DNA of 64,000 nucleotides from Paenibacillus planticolens (GTDB lineage Bacteria; Bacillota; Bacilli; Paenibacillales; NBRC-103111). Positions 19,247 to 29,080 of this stretch are shown here, piece after piece. Positions within the stretch are counted from its first letter, which is position 1. Every line of letters starts with the position of its first letter. The position numbers and the translations under genes were made by a program. Location: the NCBI RefSeq assembly GCF_013141725.1, contig NZ_WHNZ01000015.1:466765-530764 (forward strand), read 5' to 3'. The notes under the pieces were generated by a model. The model saw only the letters and a list, made by a program, of their open reading frames with translations, did not search any database and had not been told where the DNA came from.

Positions 19247-21547
19247 TTGAGCAATCGCAAGAAGTTGTGGTATTCGCAGCCTGCCAAAGAATGGGTGGAG
19301 GCGCTGCCGATCGGCAATGGCCGTCTGGGCGGGATGATTTTCGGTCATGTGCAAGAGGAAAAGATTCAATTAAATGAGGATTCCATCTGGTATGGAGGCC
19401 CTAAGCAAGGGCTGAATCCGGATGGCTTCCGTTATTTAGGTGAAATTCGCGAACATCTATTTGCTGAAAATGTAGAAGAGGCCACGAGATTAACGCGATT
19501 GGCTCTCTTTTCTACACCCAAATATTATAATCCCTATCAGCCTTTAGGGGATTTAAGACTGTACTTTCATGGGCAGCAGGGGCATGTCGAAGATTACCGG
19601 CGGGAGCTGGACTTGAACCAAGCCATTGCCCGAACGACGTATAAGATCAATGGCGTCACGTACCGGCGCGAGATGTATGCCAGCTACCCGGATCAACTGC
19701 TCATCATTCGCTTGGCGTGTGACAGCCCGGGGATGCTGAACTTGTCAGCAGGTTTAAACCGCAGACCGTATGAAGGAGAAAGCGGATCTGAGTCGTCGGA
19801 TCGCATCTGGATGAGCGGCGAATGCGGCAAGCACGGGGTAGATTATGCCTGTATGGTGCAAGCTCGCTCTGCCGATGGCCGAATATCCGTTATCGGCGAT
19901 TTCTTATCGGTTGAAGGCGCCAGTTCTGTTACGCTGATGCTTGCGGCAGCCAGTACGTTCCGCGAGGCGGATCCTATGGCGGCTTGCCGGTATCAGCTCG
20001 ATGAAGCTGGCCGGTTCACAGACAGCGAGCTGGAACTCCGGCATACGGAGGATTATCGGACCTTATACGATCGCGTTGAGCTTCGTTTGACGAATCAGGA
20101 TCCGTTCGATGCCATAGCTACCGATGTGCGGCTGAAACGGCTGCAGGAGCCCGGTGAGGCGGAGGACATCGGCATGATGGAGCTTTACTTTCATTACGGC
20201 CGCTACTTGCTCATCGCCAGCTCCCGTCCCGGTTGTTTGCCTGCCAATCTTCAGGGCATCTGGAATGACAGCTTTACGCCGCCCTGGGAGTCCAAATATA
20301 CAATTAATATCAATACGCAAATGAACTATTGGCCTGCCGAGGTTTGCGGCTTAACGGAATGCCATGAACCGCTGTTCGACCATATCGAGAGGATGCAGGC
20401 GAGCGGCCGGGAGACGGCGAGAGAGCTCTATGGCTGCTCGGGCTTTGTTGCGCATCATAACACGAATATATGGGGAGAAACGCGGCCGGAAGGCTTATTT
20501 CCAACCTGTGTGATATGGCCGATGGGAGCTGCATGGCTAAGCTTGCATCTGTGGGAACGGTTCAGGTTTACACAGGATATGGATTTTCTGCGCCAAAAGG
20601 CTTATCCCATCCTCAAGGAGGCGGCGGCATTTTTTGTCGATTATTTGGCAGAGTTGCCGGATGGCCGGCTCGTAACCGGTCCTTCTGTTTCTCCTGAGAA
20701 CGTTTACGTCTTGCCGGACGGCACCAAGGGCGCCATATGCATGGGACCCGCCATGGATTCGCAGATCATCTACGAGTTGTTTGAAGCTTGCAGACTGAGC
20801 AGCATGTATCTAGAGATTGATGTTGAGCTGCGCAGCCGGCTTTCCGGGCTGCAGGAGCGGCTGCCTCAGACGCAGATCGGCAAACACGGACAAATCATGG
20901 AATGGCTGGAGGATTATGAGGAGGCTGATCCCGGCCATCGGCATATCTCCCAATTATTTGCGCTGCACCCAGGCACACAAATCAGCCCGAACCGCACGCC
21001 GGAGCTAGCCAAGGCGGCTGCGGCAACGCTACAGCGCAGGTTGGCGCACGGAGGAGGGCATACGGGCTGGAGCAGCGCCTGGATCGTGAATATGCTGGCC
21101 AGGCTGGAGGAAGGAGAGCAATCGTATGCCCATTTGCAGCATATGCTCCGCAAATCAACTTATCTCAACCTCTTTGACGCGCACCCTCCTTTCCAAATTG
21201 ACGGTAATTTTGGCGCCACGGCAGGCATCGCAGAAATGCTGCTGCAGTCGCATGCCGGAGAACTGGCCTTGCTGCCTGCTCTGCCCTTTGCATGGCCGGA
21301 TGGCCAAGTAACCGGGTTAAGAGCTCGCGGAGGCTATATCGTTGACGTGACTTGGCGCAGCGGGGAGCTGTCGAGAGCAGCTATTCAGGCGACGAGGGGC
21401 GGCCTCTGCCAAGTCCGGACCGTCGATTCGGTGGCCGTACGATGCGGGGAAGATGACATCCCCGCAAGCGGCGGACAGCGGGTCATAGCGTTTTCCGTTG
21501 AAGCTGGAAAGACGTATGAACTTTATTGTGAAAACCAATTCTCATAA
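19247..21547 (+). CDS. GH95 alpha-L-fucosidase / alpha-L-galactosidase
   Basis: 766 residues, typical for GH95. The N-terminal beta domain opens with [20 protein letters not shown], diagnostic of the family. The catalytic helical barrel includes the [12 protein letters not shown] loop with the paired Asn residues that activate water in the inverting mechanism, the acidic segment [14 protein letters not shown] with the presumed general acid Glu, and QIDGNFG. The family cleaves alpha-1,2-linked L-fucose or L-galactose. There is no signal peptide, so it acts on imported oligosaccharides. It starts at TTG after AGAGGGGGA, 23 bases after the kinase. It is the last gene of the glycan locus. Confidence 0.93.
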   Translation: MSNRKKLWYSQPAKEWVEALPIGNGRLGGMIFGHVQEEKIQLNEDSIWYGGPKQGLNPDGFRYLGEIREHLFAENVEEATRLTRLALFSTPKYYNPYQPLGDLRLYFHGQQGHVEDYRRELDLNQAIARTTYKINGVTYRREMYASYPDQLLIIRLACDSPGMLNLSAGLNRRPYEGESGSESSDRIWMSGECGKHGVDYACMVQARSADGRISVIGDFLSVEGASSVTLMLAAASTFREADPMAACRYQLDEAGRFTDSELELRHTEDYRTLYDRVELRLTNQDPFDAIATDVRLKRLQEPGEAEDIGMMELYFHYGRYLLIASSRPGCLPANLQGIWNDSFTPPWESKYTININTQMNYWPAEVCGLTECHEPLFDHIERMQASGRETARELYGCSGFVAHHNTNIWGETRPEGLFPTCVIWPMGAAWLSLHLWERFRFTQDMDFLRQKAYPILKEAAAFFVDYLAELPDGRLVTGPSVSPENVYVLPDGTKGAICMGPAMDSQIIYELFEACRLSSMYLEIDVELRSRLSGLQERLPQTQIGKHGQIMEWLEDYEEADPGHRHISQLFALHPGTQISPNRTPELAKAAAATLQRRLAHGGGHTGWSSAWIVNMLARLEEGEQSYAHLQHMLRKSTYLNLFDAHPPFQIDGNFGATAGIAEMLLQSHAGELALLPALPFAWPDGQVTGLRARGGYIVDVTWRSGELSRAAIQATRGGLCQVRTVDSVAVRCGEDDIPASGGQRVIAFSVEAGKTYELYCENQFS

Positions 21548-21650
21548 AAATTTCGGGCAAGTTATCTTCTGTGGGTGCATAGGATTGTAGTACACAATTC
21601 ACCATCACGAGCTGACCTATATTTGAAGGCAGCAGTGAAAGGAGGTACCC

Positions 21651-23546
21651 ATGGACATATTCAAAAGAATTTCGGAGCATCGTACGGAGAAGGATGCATT
21701 GAGCTGGACCGGTACGTTCGCGGAGTACATAGAATTGCTTCGCAAAAATCCTGGACTCGCAAGAACCGCACATTCCAGAGTCTATGATATGATTGCTTCG
21801 CAAGGGATTAACGATCAATCGGGGCACAAGTCTTACAAATTTTTCAACCAAGAGATTTTCGGTCTGGATCGAGCGATTGAGAAGCTGGTAGAAGAATATT
21901 TCCACTCCGCAGCCCGTCGATTGGATGTTCGTAAACGTATTTTGCTGCTAATGGGTCCTGTAAGCGGTGGTAAGTCTACAATTGTGACGATGCTGAAACG
22001 CGGGTTGGAGCAGTTCGCCAAAACGGATTTAGGGGCCGTCTATGCGATCAAAGGGTGCCCGATGCACGAGGAGCCGCTTCATCTGATTCCGATGGAACTG
22101 CGCCCCGAGATCGAGCGGGAGTTAAATGTAAAAATTGAAGGCAGCTTATGTCCGTCCTGCCAAATGCGTCTGAAAACCGACTACAATGGGTGCATCGAAG
22201 ACGTCTTGGTGGAGCGGGTGTTCGTTTCCGAGGAAGGCCGTGTCGGTATCGGGACGTTCAGTCCTTCGGATCCCAAATCGCAGGATATTGCCGATCTGAC
22301 GGGAAGCATCGACTTCTCGACGATCACCGAGTTCGGTTCCGAATCCGATCCGCGCGCTTACCGGTTCGACGGGGAGCTCAATAAGGCGAATCGGGGGATT
22401 ATGGAGTTCCAGGAAATGCTGAAATGCGATGAAAAGTTCCTCTGGAACCTTCTTTCCCTTACGCAAGAGGGGAACTTCAAAGCCGGACGGTTTGCGCTTA
22501 TTAGCGCCGACGAGCTCATTGTTGCCCACACGAACGAAACGGAGTACAAATCCTTTATTGCGAATAAAAAGAATGAAGCATTGCAATCCAGGATGATTGT
22601 TATGCCGATTCCGTATAACCTGCGGGTTTCCGATGAAGAAAAAATTTACTACAAACTCATCGGACAGAGCGATATGTCGCACATTCACACTGCTCCGCAC
22701 TCGCTCCGGGTGGCTGCGATCTTCTCCATCTTGACCCGCTTGAAAGAAACGAAGAAGCAAGGGATGGATTTGGTCAAAAAAATGCGGATGTACGACGGTG
22801 AAGTCGTCGAAGGCTACAAGGAAGCCGATCTGAAAGAAATGCAAAACGAATTCCAAGAAGAGGGCATGAGCGGCATTGATCCGCGGTACGTCATCAACCG
22901 GATTTCCAGTGCTTTGATCCGCCAGGATCTTCAGTGCATTAACGCACTGGATGTGCTGCGCGCTCTGAAGGACGGTCTCGATCAGCATCCGTCGATTACG
23001 AAGGATGAGCGTGAGCGGTACCTGAATTTCATCTCCGTCGCGCGCAAGGAGTACGATGACATCGCCAAAAAAGAAGTGCAGAAAGCATTCGTTTATTCCT
23101 TCGAAGAGTCGGCCAAAACCATTTTCGATAACTATCTCGACAATATTGAGGCGTACTGCAATTGGGGCAAAATCAAGGATCCGCTTACCGGCGAGGAGAT
23201 GGATCCGGATGAGCGCTTGATGCGCTCGATCGAGGAGCAAATCGGGATCTCCGAAAACGCGAAAAAAGCGTTCCGCGAAGAAATACTCATTCGTATTTCC
23301 TCCTATTCCCGCAAAGGCCGGAAATTCGATTACAGCAGCCACGAACGTCTGCGCGAAGCGATTGAGAAGAAGCTATTTGCCGATCTGAAAGATATTGTGA
23401 AGATTACGACATCGTCGAAGACGCCGGATGAGAAGCAGTTGAAGAAGATTAATGATGTTACGAAGCAGTTGATCGATGAGCACGGCTATTGCCCGGTATG
23501 TGCGAATGAATTGCTGCGTTATGTGGGAAGTTTGCTGAACAGATAA
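21651..23546 (+). CDS. prkA: PrkA serine protein kinase / AAA+ protein
   Basis: A 631-residue PrkA. It begins MDIFKRISEHRTEKDALSW, has a Walker A motif (GPVSGGKSTI, about 104-113) in the N-terminal AAA domain, and a C-terminal PrkA domain with a conserved CPVCANELL end. In Bacillus, PrkA affects sporulation through sigma K and ScoC; recent work also describes ATP-dependent protease activity for the family. In many Bacillales the neighbours are yhbH and spoVR; here it stands alone between the glycan and EPS loci. GAAAGGAGGTACCC precedes the ATG, and a terminator follows. Confidence 0.95.
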   Translation: MDIFKRISEHRTEKDALSWTGTFAEYIELLRKNPGLARTAHSRVYDMIASQGINDQSGHKSYKFFNQEIFGLDRAIEKLVEEYFHSAARRLDVRKRILLLMGPVSGGKSTIVTMLKRGLEQFAKTDLGAVYAIKGCPMHEEPLHLIPMELRPEIERELNVKIEGSLCPSCQMRLKTDYNGCIEDVLVERVFVSEEGRVGIGTFSPSDPKSQDIADLTGSIDFSTITEFGSESDPRAYRFDGELNKANRGIMEFQEMLKCDEKFLWNLLSLTQEGNFKAGRFALISADELIVAHTNETEYKSFIANKKNEALQSRMIVMPIPYNLRVSDEEKIYYKLIGQSDMSHIHTAPHSLRVAAIFSILTRLKETKKQGMDLVKKMRMYDGEVVEGYKEADLKEMQNEFQEEGMSGIDPRYVINRISSALIRQDLQCINALDVLRALKDGLDQHPSITKDERERYLNFISVARKEYDDIAKKEVQKAFVYSFEESAKTIFDNYLDNIEAYCNWGKIKDPLTGEEMDPDERLMRSIEEQIGISENAKKAFREEILIRISSYSRKGRKFDYSSHERLREAIEKKLFADLKDIVKITTSSKTPDEKQLKKINDVTKQLIDEHGYCPVCANELLRYVGSLLNR

Positions 23547-23558
23547 CAGAACGTTAAG

Positions 23559-23593
23559 GACCTAAGGCGCCGATGATGCCTCGGGTCTTTTTT
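23559..23593 (+). terminator. Intrinsic terminator after prkA
   Basis: Stem GACC..AAGGC / GATGCCT..GGTC with a short internal mismatch, followed by TTTTTTA. It closes the prkA unit. Confidence 0.75.
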
Positions 23594-24043
23594 ACGTTGG
23601 AAAAAGGTGTATTTTGGAAATCTTAATAAATCAAGTCTCAATTTTGTGAACAAATTATTAAGGCGTTTTTTTCGCTTCGGCGCTTTAAAATGTGAAAAGG
23701 GCAGCCTGAACAATCTGAAAATTCGAAATTGTAAAGCTGTGTTCATGTCGAATCTCTTGGCTTTTTGTGTCGATTCGTGTCGAAATTATAGGAATGATGA
23801 CGTTTAAATTACAATATGCCCTTGGTACTGTTCTTTTCTGAATTTCTCGAAAAATGAACGGTATAATTGACTCACTTTTTGTTTTATAAAGATTACATCA
23901 AATTGCGACAAAAGTACCATAAATATGTCAATAGGTGTAGGCAAGGCATTTATAATTATGGTAAACTTCAAAATGAGAATTAAACATAGAACAATGTCGC
24001 ATCTTGTTCTTTCATATTTTTTTTGTCGGATTGGGGTTTCAAA
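23594..24043 (+). promoter_or_regulatory. 450-base AT-rich leader/promoter region ahead of the EPS locus
   Basis: No credible gene is seen. The region holds an inverted repeat TACTGTTC / GAACGGTA (about 23826-23863, 8-base arms), three TGTCGA words within 23747-23782, and several AT-rich stretches resembling -10 boxes (TATAAT near 23861). The EPS promoter is probably here, but no -35/-10 pair with good spacing could be assigned confidently. Confidence 0.45.
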
Positions 24044-24817
24044 ATGATTGATATACATAGCCATATACTTCCAGATATCGATGACGGGGCCGGCGATTTA
24101 GAACAATCCATTTTGATGGCACGAGAAGCTGTCGTACAGGGCATACACTCCGTTATTGCCACACCTCATCATGAGAACGGCAGATACACCAATGACGCTC
24201 AGTTCGTTGAATTGCAAGTTAAAGCGTTTCAAGTCGAACTGCAAAAAAGGAATATTCCGCTTCGCCTACATGCCGGTCAAGAAATTCGCGTTTATCGAAA
24301 TTTGGTAGAGGATATTGAAGCTAAGAGAACCTCTACGCTGAACGGCTCGCGGTACATGTTGTTGGAATTTCCTTCCGACCGGATACCGTCCGGTTTTCAT
24401 GACCTTTTGCACGAGCTGAGGTTAATGGAAATTGTACCGATTATTGCTCATCCTGAGCGCAACCGGGAGATCGTCCAGCATCCTGAGAAGCTTCTTGAGC
24501 TAGTGCAGCTAGGGGCTTTATCCCAAATTACAGCTCATTCCTTATTAGGTCATTTCGGCAAATCCATTCAAGCTTTAACGCTTCATTTATGCAGAAATCA
24601 TTTGGCTCACTTTGTTTCATCTGATGCTCATAATACAACGAATCGGGGCTTCGCACTTGCCGGCGCCTATCACATATTGCAAGAAAAGCTGGGAACAGAT
24701 GTTGTGAACACCTTCCAAAATAACGCCAGCAGTGTCGTCCATGACTTAGAAATCGAGAGCTGTCAACCTGTTTGGGCGAGACCAAAATGGTTTCAATTTT
24801 GGAAATCCAATATATAA
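24044..24817 (+). CDS. CpsB/YwqE-type tyrosine-protein phosphatase (PHP fold)
   Basis: 257 residues. It starts MIDIHSHILPDIDDGA, the metal-binding signature of the PHP phosphatases that dephosphorylate BY-kinases and thereby control polymer length and export. Further metal ligands appear in ATPHHENGRY, IAHPERN and SSDAHN. It belongs functionally with the BY-kinase gene 3.3 kb downstream, although here it comes first and is separated by an SLH protein gene. The ATG at 24044 is chosen since the protein then begins exactly at the first metal motif; only a weak GGGG site precedes it. Confidence 0.92.
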   Translation: MIDIHSHILPDIDDGAGDLEQSILMAREAVVQGIHSVIATPHHENGRYTNDAQFVELQVKAFQVELQKRNIPLRLHAGQEIRVYRNLVEDIEAKRTSTLNGSRYMLLEFPSDRIPSGFHDLLHELRLMEIVPIIAHPERNREIVQHPEKLLELVQLGALSQITAHSLLGHFGKSIQALTLHLCRNHLAHFVSSDAHNTTNRGFALAGAYHILQEKLGTDVVNTFQNNASSVVHDLEIESCQPVWARPKWFQFWKSNI

Positions 24818-24848
24818 GTAAACTAAATTAATTGAGGTGAATTTTAGC

Positions 24849-27275
24849 ATGACGATGAAAAAGAAAGTTACTGTTACTACATTGGCCGCAAGCATGATGT
24901 TTGCATCTATTGCTGGACTTCCATTGAGTGAGAAAGGATTGGCAAGCAAGCTTGGATTTACGGTTAGCGTGGCTTCGGCTGCTTCTGCATTTGATCAATT
25001 GAATGCATTGAAAGCTGAGCTTGCTAGAGATACGGCAGGTGCTGAGAATGTTGCTGCTGTTAGGAGTTATGTGAAAGATCAATTAACGGCAACTACCAAT
25101 GAAAAGTATGATTTGATTAAAGTAATTTGGGATAAGATTGAAGCAAAACGTAATAATTCTGCTCCGGGACTGTCCTCCCCATCTGTTCTTAATATTGACA
25201 ATGCATTCAAGCTTGTTACTGCACTAGATGTATTTTACAGTGGTTCAAAAGAAGAGATTGAAGAATTAATGAATGATGCGGATAACCGTGCTATTATCAA
25301 TGATTTATTCCTTTCAGCAAATCTTAAAGGTATTGATGAAGTTGGCGGGTTGACTAAGAAAGACGTCATCGCTTTCCAAGATGCAGCTCTGCAAGCTTTA
25401 GTTACAAATAAAGGGCAGCTTATAGGAACACTCGCATCCGCACTTACTGGAAATGAAGTTGACTCGCAAGTGATTAAAAACGCAGTTAGCAATATTGTTA
25501 ATACTGCGATTGTAGAACCTAATAGTTTACTTATTAGCCAACTAATGAACTACTATGGTATTACATTAAGCGATATGGATGTAGTACAAAATAAAGTCAC
25601 GAACTTTATTGAATTAATAGACGCTACAATTAAAGCAAAAGATGCTAGAGTTGCACTTGAGTCTGCCAGCATTAGATATCTTCTTAAAAGCGATATTCAG
25701 TATGCACCTGTATCAACTACTCAAACAGAAGTGGTACCAGGATTAAAAGTACTTACTATCCCAGTGAATGATTACATTACATGGAGCGTTCAAAGTGGGT
25801 CAAATGTTAAATTCAGTGGAAACAAATTAGTGCTTGATGGTGCGAACTCCGGAAGCGGCATTATTCAGGCCAAAGATTCTAAATTCGGTATGCTGCTTTA
25901 TATCTCGCCTAATGCCACTTCACTCTCTAAAGAAACAACAAGTGGCGGCGGAGGGGGCGGAGGTTTGCCTGAACCAGCAACCCCAACGAGTAATGATCTA
26001 ACTGGCCTGAAAGACCAGCTGAAAGATGCATCTGATGCGAGAAAACAAGAGATCTTCAAAGAAGCACAATCCAAGGTTGAAAATGCAATTAAAGAAATTG
26101 CAACGCTGGATCTTAACTCGCTGATTACGATACAAGGCGACACGGCGAAACCAACGCTTAATGTAGCGGATCTCGTTAGCAAGTTAAAGGATATCGCTAC
26201 CCAAGCCAAAACGCTTAACGATCAATTGAAGGCTCTGAACCCTAATGCGAAGGAAGCGAAGATTCCGCTTACCCTTCAATTCGGAACCGTGAATGCGAAG
26301 GAAACAGAAATTCCATTAGCGAAAGAGCTGTTAGCAGCAGCAATTGCGAATGGCGTAGATTCGATTGCGATTGCCATGAACGGCCTATCCCTTGCGGTTA
26401 GCCCATCTGAATTCGGTGCGGATACAACACTTAAAGTGACTAACCAAGATACAGCAGTTGCAACGAGTGTGACACAGCTGCCAGTAGCATCCGGTGTATA
26501 TGAGTTTGAATTTACCTCTGGCGGAAGCAAAGTGGGCAGCTTCAACAAGCCTGTTGAAGTGACGATTCCGGTACCTAACGGCAAGCAATTCGACACTGAG
26601 CTGCTGTCACTCGCCAAAATCGTAGACGGCAAACTAGAATTTTACGGTGGAAGCTATGCGAATGGGGCATTGAAAGGTGTTCGTAACTCCTTCTCCACAT
26701 ATACCGTAGTTGAAAACAAAGTATCTTTCGAGGATACAGCTTCAGTCAAAGGATGGGCAGGAAGACAGATTCAAGTCGCTGCTGCCAAAGGGATTTTAGA
26801 AGGACGCGCTGAGAATGCTTTCGATCCTAATGGCTTCGTGACACGTGCTGAATTTGCTAAAATGATCGTCAAAACGTTCGCTTTGGAAAATGCCAATGCA
26901 ACGGAAAACTTTGATGATGTGAATGATACGGATTGGTTCAAATTATATGTGGCTTCCGCAGTTAAGAATGGCATTGTGAATGGGAAAGAAGCAGGTAAGT
27001 TTGATCCGAATGGACAGATTACACGCGCTGAGATGGCAGTTATGTCTTCCAGAGCTCTGTCGCTCAAGGGAGTGTCGATAACTCCGGCGAAGGTTGAAGA
27101 AGCGCTTAAAGGATTCGCTGACTCGAGCTTTATTAACAGTTCCCTGAAAGAGGGCGTTGCTCTTGCCGCAAGCGAAGGAATTGTTATTGGTGAAGAAGGC
27201 AATACATTCAATCCCAATGCAAATTCGACTCGTGCTCAAGCTGCTGTAGTGATTTACCGTTTACTGAATAAATAA
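24849..27275 (+). CDS. Secreted SLH-domain surface protein of unknown function
   Basis: About 808 residues. A signal peptide (cleavage probably after VASA, near 42) is followed by a mostly helical region, a short Gly-rich linker (SGGGGGGG, near 366), a beta-rich segment, and three C-terminal S-layer homology repeats (about 627-678, 686-740, 755-808; motifs such as FDPNGFVTRAEFAKM and FDPNGQITRAEMAVM). SLH domains bind pyruvylated secondary cell-wall polymer, so this protein is held on the cell surface. The N-terminal part matches no family I recognise. GAGGTG lies 9 bases before the ATG at 24849. Its position inside the EPS locus suggests a role in attaching polymer to the wall. Confidence 0.9.
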   Translation: MTMKKKVTVTTLAASMMFASIAGLPLSEKGLASKLGFTVSVASAASAFDQLNALKAELARDTAGAENVAAVRSYVKDQLTATTNEKYDLIKVIWDKIEAKRNNSAPGLSSPSVLNIDNAFKLVTALDVFYSGSKEEIEELMNDADNRAIINDLFLSANLKGIDEVGGLTKKDVIAFQDAALQALVTNKGQLIGTLASALTGNEVDSQVIKNAVSNIVNTAIVEPNSLLISQLMNYYGITLSDMDVVQNKVTNFIELIDATIKAKDARVALESASIRYLLKSDIQYAPVSTTQTEVVPGLKVLTIPVNDYITWSVQSGSNVKFSGNKLVLDGANSGSGIIQAKDSKFGMLLYISPNATSLSKETTSGGGGGGGLPEPATPTSNDLTGLKDQLKDASDARKQEIFKEAQSKVENAIKEIATLDLNSLITIQGDTAKPTLNVADLVSKLKDIATQAKTLNDQLKALNPNAKEAKIPLTLQFGTVNAKETEIPLAKELLAAAIANGVDSIAIAMNGLSLAVSPSEFGADTTLKVTNQDTAVATSVTQLPVASGVYEFEFTSGGSKVGSFNKPVEVTIPVPNGKQFDTELLSLAKIVDGKLEFYGGSYANGALKGVRNSFSTYTVVENKVSFEDTASVKGWAGRQIQVAAAKGILEGRAENAFDPNGFVTRAEFAKMIVKTFALENANATENFDDVNDTDWFKLYVASAVKNGIVNGKEAGKFDPNGQITRAEMAVMSSRALSLKGVSITPAKVEEALKGFADSSFINSSLKEGVALAASEGIVIGEEGNTFNPNANSTRAQAAVVIYRLLNK

Positions 27276-27283
27276 GCTTATAG

Positions 27284-27317
27284 AGGAATCCTCTTCTTGA
27301 ATTAGAGGGGGGTTCCT
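27284..27317 (+). terminator. Probable terminator/attenuator after the SLH gene
   Basis: AGGAA-CCTCT pairs with AGAGG-TTCCT, with an internal bulge. The following tract (TGAATTTT) is a weak U-run, so partial termination within the EPS locus is possible. Confidence 0.5.
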
Positions 27318-27333
27318 TGAATTTTCACAAAAG

Positions 27334-27372
27334 ACCGAAAGATGAAACCGACAGATGATACCGACAGATCGG
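27334..27372 (+). repeat. Three tandem 13-base repeats before the wzz-like gene
   Basis: ACCGAAAGATGAA, ACCGACAGATGAT and ACCGACAGATCGG follow each other with no spacer. They end 17 bases before the start codon, just upstream of the ribosome site. They could be a protein-binding array in the leader or simple slippage. Confidence 0.7.
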
Positions 27373-27388
27373 ATACGGAGGGAATGGA

Positions 27389-28144
27389 ATGGAACTGGAT
27401 TTAAAAGATTATTTGAAAATTTTACAAAAAAGGGTGTGGATGATAATTACAATTGTTTTACTGGCAACGATTACAACAGGTGTTGTTAGTTATTTTTTCA
27501 TACAGCCGATTTATGAGGCCTCAACGAAATTAATCGTCAATAAATCGAATGATCAAGTTGGTTTATCTCAAGTCGATATCAATACCGTTAATGTGAACAT
27601 CAGACTGATTGATACCTATAAGGAAATTATTAGAACTCCGAGAATTATGGACAAGGTAGTAATGGATCACCCGGAATTGAAAATAACTGCCGAGCAATTA
27701 GTCAAGACTGTAAAAGTCAGCTCGGTTAATAATACACAAGTCATGACCCTTGTCGTTCAAGATCCTTCCTATGATCGAGCAGCGAATATCGTGAATGCCG
27801 TGTCGAAAGTATTCCAAAGCGAAATTCCTAAAATTATGAAAGTGGATAATATCTCACTATTAAATGAAGCAAAAGATATCGATCAACCGATACCGGTGAA
27901 GCCGAATAAAAAATTAAACGTTGCTATCAGCTTTGTTGTATCTCTCATGCTTGCTTTGGGAATAGCCTTCTTGCTGGAATATATGAACGATAAATTAAAG
28001 ACAGAGGAAGAAGTACAGCAGTATTTGGGATTGCCAACGTTAACGATGATTACGAAGATGAAACCGGAAGATTTTCAGAATCAAAGTAAGAGAACATTCG
28101 AACAAAGGGTAGGGGAGCCGTCACATGTCAAACTCAACCAATAG
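27389..28144 (+). CDS. Wzz/YveK-type polysaccharide chain-length and kinase-activator protein
   Basis: 251 residues with two membrane helices (about 17-38 and 176-196) flanking an extracellular loop; the N-terminus is ELDLKDYLKILQKRVW, typical of CapA/YveK/EpsA proteins. It regulates polymer chain length and activates the separate BY-kinase through its cytoplasmic C-terminus. The end of the gene overlaps the kinase start by 20 bases, so their expression is coupled. GGAGGG precedes the ATG. Confidence 0.93.
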   Translation: MELDLKDYLKILQKRVWMIITIVLLATITTGVVSYFFIQPIYEASTKLIVNKSNDQVGLSQVDINTVNVNIRLIDTYKEIIRTPRIMDKVVMDHPELKITAEQLVKTVKVSSVNNTQVMTLVVQDPSYDRAANIVNAVSKVFQSEIPKIMKVDNISLLNEAKDIDQPIPVKPNKKLNVAISFVVSLMLALGIAFLLEYMNDKLKTEEEVQQYLGLPTLTMITKMKPEDFQNQSKRTFEQRVGEPSHVKLNQ

Positions 28145-28814
28145 AAGGCCGATTATTACCCATGAAAATCCGAAATCGCCCATTTCTGAGGCGTATCGAA
28201 CGCTGAGAACCAATATCCAGTTTTCATCTATCGATGAAGAATTGAAAGTGCTGATGATCACATCTGCAGGGCCGGGAGAGGGGAAATCGACCACACTTGT
28301 CAACCTCGCAGTAGCCTATGCGCAAGCGGATAAGAAAGTATTGGTTATTGATGCGGATCTCAGAAAACCAACAATGCATCACACTTTGCAAGTTTCGAAC
28401 CGTTGGGGACTTACCAATTTGTTGACCAATCAGCTATCCATTCCGGAAGTGTTACAAGCAAGTGCTATCAAGAATCTAAACATCATTACGTCGGGTCCAA
28501 TTCCGCCTAACCCATCAGAAATTCTTGCTTCCAAGAAAATGACAAGCGTTCTAGATGAGCTGAGGCAGCAATTTGATATTGTGCTTATCGATGCTCCGCC
28601 TGCTATAGCAGTGACCGATTCTCAGATCATAGCCACCCGCTCGGATGGCGTTATTTTAGTGGTAGATTCGGACAGAGTGAAAAGAGACGCTGCACTGAAG
28701 GCGAAACAAAACCTTGATAATGTACGAGCCAGAATACTCGGCGTTGTTCTTAATAACGTAGATAGAAAAAATAGAGATGCATATTATTACTATTACTACG
28801 GTGAGAGTAAATAG
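28125..28814 (+). CDS. BY-type protein tyrosine kinase (CapB/EpsB/YwqD type)
   Basis: 229 residues. Walker A (SAGPGEGKSTT, about 46-56), Walker A' (VLVIDADLRKP), Walker B (VLIDAPP) and a C-terminal tyrosine cluster (DAYYYYYYGESK) define a cytoplasmic bacterial tyrosine kinase. It autophosphorylates on the cluster and is reversed by the CpsB-type phosphatase encoded upstream. It works with the Wzz-like membrane protein whose gene it overlaps. Confidence 0.95.
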   Translation: MSNSTNRRPIITHENPKSPISEAYRTLRTNIQFSSIDEELKVLMITSAGPGEGKSTTLVNLAVAYAQADKKVLVIDADLRKPTMHHTLQVSNRWGLTNLLTNQLSIPEVLQASAIKNLNIITSGPIPPNPSEILASKKMTSVLDELRQQFDIVLIDAPPAIAVTDSQIIATRSDGVILVVDSDRVKRDAALKAKQNLDNVRARILGVVLNNVDRKNRDAYYYYYYGESK

Positions 28815-28869
28815 GCTGGATGTGCTTCGGTTAGCGAATAGTTGTTTTGTTAGATTAGGTAATATCTAC

Positions 28870-28975
28870 TGAACCTTTATCACTGTAGATACTCGTCCAT
28901 GCTGTGGGTGCTTGCGCCTTAGATGTTTATCTTCGGTGGTGTGGGGTGAGGTGGGGTTCGATGCCCTTTGTTTTT
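28870..28975 (+). ncRNA. Candidate EAR (epsC) antitermination RNA
   Basis: This non-coding leader lies between the BY-kinase and the next EPS gene, exactly where the EAR element sits between epsB and epsC in Bacillus subtilis. It can form small tandem hairpins, GGTG-CTTG-CGCC and AGAT-GTTT-ATCT, separated by two bases and followed by a G/T-rich stretch. A terminator-like hairpin lies 20 bases further on. EAR RNA promotes readthrough of terminators in long EPS operons. The identification rests on position and local pairing, not on a covariance-model match; the boundaries are approximate. Confidence 0.5.
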
Positions 28976-28991
28976 TGTTAAAAAATCGAGT

Positions 28992-29032
28992 CGTGTTGTT
29001 TTCGAGTAAGACAACATGCCTGGCTTTTTTAC
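28992..29032 (+). terminator. Terminator-like hairpin between BY-kinase and galU genes
   Basis: CGTGTTGT pairs with ACAACATG (8 pairs, 11-base loop), followed by CCTGGCTTTTTTA. It could be an intrinsic terminator that the upstream structured RNA overrides. Confidence 0.4.
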
Positions 29033-29080
29033 TTTTTGATGAATATATAAGTGACTGTAGAAAAAAATGGAGGGATACAC

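Noticed and set aside
22146..23342. Long (398-codon) minus-strand open frame antisense to prkA
   Set aside because: It mirrors the codon pattern of prkA, its protein resembles no family, and prkA is unmistakable on the other strand.
23687..23700. Possible terminator around a CGC-TTCG-GCG hairpin
   Set aside because: The stem has only three pairs and no properly placed U-run.
23804..24064. 86-codon minus-strand frame in the EPS leader
   Set aside because: It overlaps the start of the phosphatase gene, has a random-looking composition and no ribosome site.
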